From Ancistrus triradiatus (taxonomy: Eukaryota > Chordata > Actinopteri > Siluriformes > Loricariidae): a DNA stretch of 64,000 nucleotides. The stretch's first letter is position 1; every line of letters starts with the position of its first letter. This document shows, piece after piece, positions 58,527 through 64,000 of the stretch. Where the stretch lies: the NCBI GenBank assembly GCA_025084515.1, contig JAJAGP010000178.1, forward strand, positions 62,001 through 126,000. Reading direction: 5' to 3'. Position numbers and translations under genes: made by a program. The notes beneath the pieces are model-generated. The model saw only the letters and a list, made by a program, of their open reading frames with translations, searched no databases and had not been told where the DNA came from.

Positions 58527-58898
58527 ATTCCATGCATCAGCTAACCTGGCCTCCACAATCACTTGATCTAAACCCAATTGCGATGGTTTGGGATGAGTTG
58601 GACCTCAGAGCGAAGGCAAAGCAGCTAAAAAGAGCTTGGCACCTCTGCGAACTGCTACAAGACTGTTGGAAAGGCATTTCAAGTGATTACCTCATGAAAC
58701 TGAATGAGAGAATGCCAAGAGTGTGCAAAGCTGCAATCTAAGCAAAACATATTTTGGTTTGTTTTACCCTTAAGTTTACTACATGATTCCCTATGTGTTC
58801 CTTCATAGTCTGAATGACTTCAATATTAATTTACAATGTAGGAAAAAAAATAGAAACATTGAAGAGAATATGCGTCCAAACTTTTGACTGGTACTGTG
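58527..58898 (+). mobile_element. Tc1 fragment, third family, C-terminal end
   Basis: LTWPPQSLDLNPIAMVWDEL is the end of the DDE domain with Glu replaced by Ala in NPIE. RAWHLCELLQDCWKGISSDY and RMPRVCKAAI then reach a stop at 58741. The right inverted end is GTCCAAACTTTTGACTGGTA plus CTGTGTA near 58898. Confidence 0.82.
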
Positions 58899-58910
58899 TA
58901 TGTATGTGTG

Positions 58911-59674
58911 TAGCACAATGGACTCTAGAGCAGTGGAGACGTGTCCTCTGGAGTAAGGAATCACGCTTTTCCATCTGGCAATCTGATAGCTGACTCTGGG
59001 TTTAGCAGTTGCCAGGAGAATGATACTTGTCTGACTGCATTGTGTAAAGTTTGGTGGAGGGGGGATTTTTTTTCAGGAGTTGGGAACAGCCCTGTAGTTC
59101 CAGTGAAACAAACACTTAATGCTTCAGCATACCAAGAGATTTTGTACAATTTCATGCTCTGAAATTTGTATGAACAGTTTGGGGATGGCCCCTTTCTGTT
59201 CCAACATGATTGCACACCAGTGCACAAAGCAGGGTCCATAAATACATGGATGAGTGAGTTTGGTGTGGAAGAATTTAACTGGCCTGCACAGAGTCCTGAC
59301 CTCAACCCAATAGAACACCTTTGGGATGAATTAGAGCGGAGATTGCGAGCCAGGCCTTCTCGTCCAACATCAGTGTCTGACCTCACAAATGCGCTTCTGG
59401 AAGAATGGTCAAAAATTCAAATAAACACACTCCTAAACCTTGTGGAAAGCCTCTAATCCTAGAGGTTCACATGCTTTTGCCACTCACTAATATGTAATAT
59501 TGAATAATTTTCCTCAATAAATAAATGACAAAGTCTAATATTTTTGTTTCATTTGTTTAACTAGGTTCTCTTTATCTACTTTTGGGACTTGTTTGAGAAT
59601 CTGTTTTTTTTAGGCCATATTTTTGCAGAAAAATAGAAAATTCTAAAGGGTTCACAAACTTTGAAGCACCACTG
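58911..59674 (+). mobile_element. Tc1 fragment ending in the 24384-type inverted repeat
   Basis: Transposase C-terminal half: RRVLWSKESRF, where Asp of the usual SDES is Lys; AYQEILYNFML; FLFQHDCTPVHKAG (second Asp); and [20 protein letters not shown] (Glu kept), ending LLNLVESL at 59455. The right end matches the inverted repeat of the 24384 element with one difference. TA follows at 59675-59676. The left half is absent. Confidence 0.87.
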
Positions 59675-59870
59675 TATCAGTGAATGAATACCTGAATGAA
59701 TACCAGTTAAGGTTACTTTGCATTAAAGCAGTTACTGTGTTCGTGACCAACATGGAATTTGCTGTATATGGAGTTACAAGTTGTTGCTTTTCTGACAGAC
59801 ATTGACCACAGACTTGGAAATGATGACCAAACTAGCGCCGTTCTATTTTGCCTTTGGTAATATTGACCCA

Positions 59871-61211
59871 CAGTGGGGCAAAGAAGTATTTAGTCAGCAA
59901 CTGATTGTGCAAGTTCTCCTATTTAGAAAGATGAGAGAGGTCTGTAATTTTCATCATAGGTGCACTTCAGCTTTTTAAAATAATTTAATTGTAAATCATG
60001 GTGGAAAATAAGTCTTTGGTCACAAAGAAACAAGCAAGATTTCTGGCTCTCACAGATGTGTATCTTCCTCTTTAAGAAGCTCTTCTGTCCTCCACTTGTT
60101 ACCTGTATTAATGGCACCTGTTTGACCTCGTTATCTGTATAAAAGACATCTGTCCTCAGCCTCAAACAGTCAGACTCCAAACTCAACCATGGCCAAGACC
60201 AAAGAGCTGTCGAAGGACACCAGGAAGAAAATTGTAGACCTGCACCAGGCTGGGAAGAGTGAATCTACAATAGGCAAGCAGGTTGATGTGAATAAATCAA
60301 CTGTGGGAGCAATTGTAAGAAAATGGAAGACATACAAGACCATTGATAATCTCTCTCCATCTGGGGCCCCATGCGAGATCTCATCCCGTGGGGTCAAAAT
60401 GATTATGAGAACGGTGAGCAGAAATCCCAGAACTACATGGAAGGACCTGATGACTGAGCTGCAGAGAGCTGGGACCAAAGTATCAAAAGCTACTGTCAGT
60501 AACACACTACGCCGAGAGGGACTCAGATCCTGCAGTGCCAGGCGTGTCCCCCTGCTTAAGCCAGTACATGTCCAGGCCTGACTGAAGTTTGCCAGAGAGC
60601 ATATGGATGATCCAGAAGAGGATTGGGCGAATATCAAGTTGTCAGATGAAACCAAAATAGAACATTTTGGTAAAAACTCACCTTGTCGTGTTTGGAGGAA
60701 GAAGAATGCTGAGATGCATCCCAAGAACACCATACCTACTGTGAAGCATGGGGGTAGAAACATCATGCTTTGGGGCTGTTTTTCTGCAAAGGGGACAGGA
60801 CGACTGATTGCTGTTAAGGGAAGAATGAACGGGGCCATGTATCGTGAGATTTAAGCCAAAACCTCATTCCGTCAGTGAGAACATTGAAGATGGCTGGGTC
60901 TTCCAGAATGACAATGATCCTAAACACACCTGGTGAAGACTTGCAGGAAACGTTTGACCTCTGTCATTGTCAACAAAGGTTATGTTACAAAGTATTGAGT
61001 TGATCTTCTGTTATTGACCAAATACTTATTTTCCACCATAATTTGCAATTAAATTCTTTAAGAAATCCTACAGTGTGATTTCCTGGAGTTTTTTCTCATT
61101 TTGTCTCTCGTAGTTGAAGTGTACCTATGATGAAAATTACAGACCTCTCATCTTTTTAAGCAGGACAACTTGCACAATCTGTAGCTGACTAAATACTTTT
61201 TTGCCCCACTG
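59871..61211 (+). mobile_element. Tc1 family B with both ends (1,341 bp)
   Basis: Ends CAGTGGGGCAAAGAAGTATT and ACTTTTTTGCCCCACTG. TA follows on the right (61212-61213), while the left TA is mutated. Inverted repeats are about 200 bp. This is the best representative of the family that also occurs at 47955, 49135, 55028 and 57009. Confidence 0.9.
60189..60960 (+). pseudogene. Tc1-like transposase, C-terminal deletion
   Basis: The ATG at 60189 starts MAKTKELSKDTRKKIVDLHQ, followed by the first helix-turn-helix, a GAIVRKWKTYKTIDN second HTH region, and a linker with SSRGVKMIMRTVSRNPRTTW. A TGA at 60579 interrupts. The catalytic domain resumes with [28 protein letters not shown] (first Asp at 60645) and [20 protein letters not shown], with a stop at 60852. 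FQNDNDPKHT (second Asp) is readable near 60902, after which a deletion joins the 3' end. The glutamate region is gone. Confidence 0.88.
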
Positions 61212-61213
61212 TA

Positions 61214-62105
61214 GCCTACCTGTGCTGGAATAGCAATAAACTATAACTACTAATAATACTACATTAGTAATACTGAGGTGGTAGATTAACAAACTTGTGT
61301 TTGTGTTTGTAATATACTTTCTCTCTTCATGTCTTGTGCAAGAAATAGGTGTTTAATACCTAAATGTATCCTGGATTAGTAAGCCTTGATTTCTGCTGTA
61401 ACAAGCCATTGGTAGTCAGATAATTTGACATAAACAGCATGATTTCATGAACCCAACATGTCTTCTGGCAATGTTCAAGCTTGTGAAATAACAATCGATT
61501 CATGTAAGAAATATCTTGTGTGAGAAATATTTTCTTGGTATACATTGGACCCCCTAATACCAATCAAGCATTTTTAAATCGCAAACTATGTGAGTTTGCT
61601 GATGATTTGCATCTTTTTATGGCCAGTTTATCCATTCTCCAGTGTCTTTTTCTATTCTGATAGTGTCTTTCACTGTACTTAAGTACTGTCCCAACTCACT
61701 AGACCGAATCCACTTAATGTAAATGTAGTCATTTTGAAGATGCTCTTATCCAGAGTGACTTTTAAAGGTGCGATAGATTAATATCTATAAAAATATCTAG
61801 ACAATTTAGATAATAAACTGTGGAATAATAAATTTGCAGTGTCAATGTGCAGCTACTGTCATGTAAACAAGGACCACAATGTGTAAGAGATGGTTCCAGC
61901 ACATTGCTGAATGTCACACGGAGTTCAGTCTGTTTTGTGAGCAACGGGGTGAAATTGGGGTCATATATAGTGTTCATAAGAAAGGGGCTGCTAATTGTAT
62001 AATGAAATATTGTGTAAGGTCTTATTGGAGATTTAACCTTATTTTTAAAGTTTAATGAATGCCACTGGGTGGCGCTCTAATGCAACGCTTCTGTTTTTAT
62101 TGCAG
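61214..62105. other. Intron-like non-coding sequence with a SINE tail scrap
   Basis: No gene. 61718-61767 contains the reversed SINE/L2 tail (AGATGCTCTTATCCAGAGTG). Confidence 0.5.
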
Positions 62106-62150
62106 AGTGGCTCTCAATCCAGAGAAGACTCTTTGCCGCGGGAAGCACTG
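62106..62150 (+). CDS. Candidate internal coding exon, 45 bases
   Basis: The acceptor CTTCTGTTTTTATTGCAG (strong pyrimidine tract) ends at 62105. The exon reads SGSQSREDSLPREAL without stop, with CTG before GTAAGG (consensus donor). Length 45 keeps phase 0. No transposon similarity is seen. The Ser/Arg/Glu-rich peptide suits a disordered region. I do not recognise the gene. Confidence 0.55.
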
Positions 62151-64000
62151 GTAAGGCATTACTATGTCTCAAATCCACCCTCACCATTGCATGATTGGTC
62201 CAAATTTCGTTGAGCACTTATAGTTTGGAATGATGCAACCTTTCACAGTATAGAACTGTTAAAGTACAATTCCAGAGATCCCTGGTTGGAACCCAGCCTT
62301 GGATTCTGTCTGTGTGGTGTTTGTGGTGGTTTTCTCTGGGTTAGGTTAATCAGTTAATCTAAATTACGCTGTGTGTATTTGACTAGTATTGACGTAACCT
62401 TGTTGCTCTCACAACTAGCTGTTGAATGATGTTCAGCTAGTAAACTAGTAATAGGTACAACCAACTAGTAGAAGTTTAATGTGGTATCATCTAAAAATGG
62501 GGATTTTCAATTTACCCTGAAAAAGGGGCATATTAACATTTTTGGGCACTCTTCTGCCTGCACAGAAGTTACAGGACTTGCCAGGGACTGCTTAGCAAGT
62601 ATATGCCAACTCATGGGCATTTTACCAGGTAGGAGATATGGGTCATTTAAATAGAGATCTGTTTAGATTTGATTTCCAGCTGTGGCATTGCAGTTCCCCT
62701 TATGCAGAGCACGAATTGCCATACTTGTCTCATGTATGTACTGATCATCAGGTAAGGTACCATTATGACCGTCAGTCAAAGCTATTAGCACTTTTGAACC
62801 AAACTGGTTTTGTTTTATTTTTTTGTTTCAGTGTTGAATCTACCAAGACCCATTATACATACATATGGCTTAACATGAACAAGGCCAAATTCAGCTAATC
62901 AATTATAGTCCGGTGTGTCCTTTATGATCCAAGAGCTGTTTTAGGTCCATTCCTAAAACAGCAAGTTGTAGCAGTAGCAGCAAGGTGGTGTGAGATTAAA
63001 TGTAAAACTAACTTTACAGATATCTTAGTACAAGTGATTTTTAATGATAAAAATTATATCTTTGACATTTTATGTTTGTATACATCATGTAAAACCCAGA
63101 ATTCTGTTGTCTTTGGTTGTTTATAAATACATGGGCATATTTATAATCTCTGTATCATTAGTTTCTAAATTGTTCCTTTTGTCTAATTTGATTTGATGGC
63201 ACAAATGTTCTAAGACCTGCCTAAACACTTGTAAAAGTGTAAATAAAATTAGGCTATTAAGGATGCTTGCATTCTCAACTGGTCCACAAGTCTCTCCCCC
63301 ACCTTTCTTTTCTCTTTTTGATGAGCTGCTCTTTCCCAGTTAAGTGGATTATTACAGTGCTGGATAATTCATGTCACACGGCATTATTTGGATGAGGTGA
63401 ATAATTGAAATCTGTGTCTGAAAGGATTTGATGTGGATGAGAGGAAGGGTTCTGGTGGCAGGGTTGGCGGAAGGCTGTGTGTCAGCTCGGGCACAGCAGT
63501 CACATTAACCACTTTTGACTCACCTCGCTCCGTCATGGCAGGCAGCCATGTCGTCTGAGTGGTGCCAAGTTTGGACCCATGCTCTCCTCTGGGCTGTCAA
63601 TCAGATGCAGCACCAGTCATGTTCAAGCTTGAACGCTCACCTTCAGGGGCCAGCCTCTCCCACTCACTGCAGTTTATTACTTCCACAGTCACTGTTATTT
63701 GTCTTTTCTCTGTTCATTTAGTCATTTTTTTTGTTTTTAAGGGAATTAGAAATGTTTGAAAACCTGAATGGTAGCAATATAAATATAACAGCAGAATAAT
63801 GTCCATGGAGGGAATCATGGCATATACACATAATAGAAGCTATGATTGAGGCTGATGGAGACAGATTATGCATTACCATCTGTAAACTTTTGAATAAAGC
63901 GTTGGAGCTAATAATTGAGAAAACACAAAATCTAATAAATGAAATGTAGTTTATGGTTAACGGGGTCTAAGGGAGAAGTTATCAGTTGGGGATCATCCCC
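62151..64000. other. Non-coding, probably intronic unique sequence
   Basis: No further exon or element could be supported. A B-box-like SINE scrap lies at 62277-62345. 63320-63480 has a balanced composition (CGGCATTATTTGGATGAGGT, GATGTGGATGAGAGGAAGG) that could be a conserved non-coding element, which sequence comparison would decide. Confidence 0.4.

Overview
This window looks like a piece of a teleost fish chromosome. The evidence is many Tc1/mariner elements, L2/CR1-type and RTE LINEs, an I-type LINE fragment, Ty3/gypsy-type LTR elements, hAT and Harbinger-like MITEs and tRNA-derived SINEs, all in AT-rich DNA with long TA and TTA microsatellites. A catfish-like or other otophysan fish would fit, but that is inference. 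There are no prokaryotic operons, no CRISPR array, no rRNA gene and no complete host gene. Nearly every long open frame is transposon-derived and broken.

Layout. 60-530 is a solo LTR. 1720-24238 appears to be one hAT element (TAGGGCTGTCA-type ends, degenerate 8-bp target duplication) swollen by insertions: three L2-like LINE copies (2830-8046, 12987-17961, 18754-24088), an antisense Ty3/gypsy pol remnant (8047-9556), a tandem-repeat-rich element (9969-12222), an RTE LINE that itself holds a solo LTR (13295-15828), and a hAT MITE (16744-17356). 24384-37295 is a Tc1-like element with perfect 33-bp inverted ends, split by an 11.3-kb element (25961-37252) with TA target duplication. That element carries small gene-like exons with splice signals. 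It in turn holds a complete but pol-less LTR element (28779-32648), SINEs, a second Tc1 (34038-35515) and a Tc1 MITE (35932-36459).

37.3-50 kb holds a solo LTR (39072-39666), an antisense jockey-type LINE (39857-43935) with a hAT MITE in its ORF, an antisense L2 fragment opened by a solo LTR and a Harbinger-like MITE (44075-46465), a DANA-like SINE, and a mosaic of Tc1 pieces (47955-49745). 50-64 kb is the least TE-dense part. It has two candidate host exons of compatible phase (50048-50074 and 62106-62150), an LTR element with gag and protease remnants (52549-54880), several Tc1 copies, and an I-type LINE RNase H fragment.

The elements do not form a pathway. What the window records is a stratified history of insertions, much of it datable in relative order because target-site duplications can still be read. 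The most unusual items are the 11.3-kb exon-carrying element, the gag-plus-Ser/Pro-repeat LTR element, the 138-bp tandem-repeat element, and the possible host gene whose intron spans the right-hand 12 kb.
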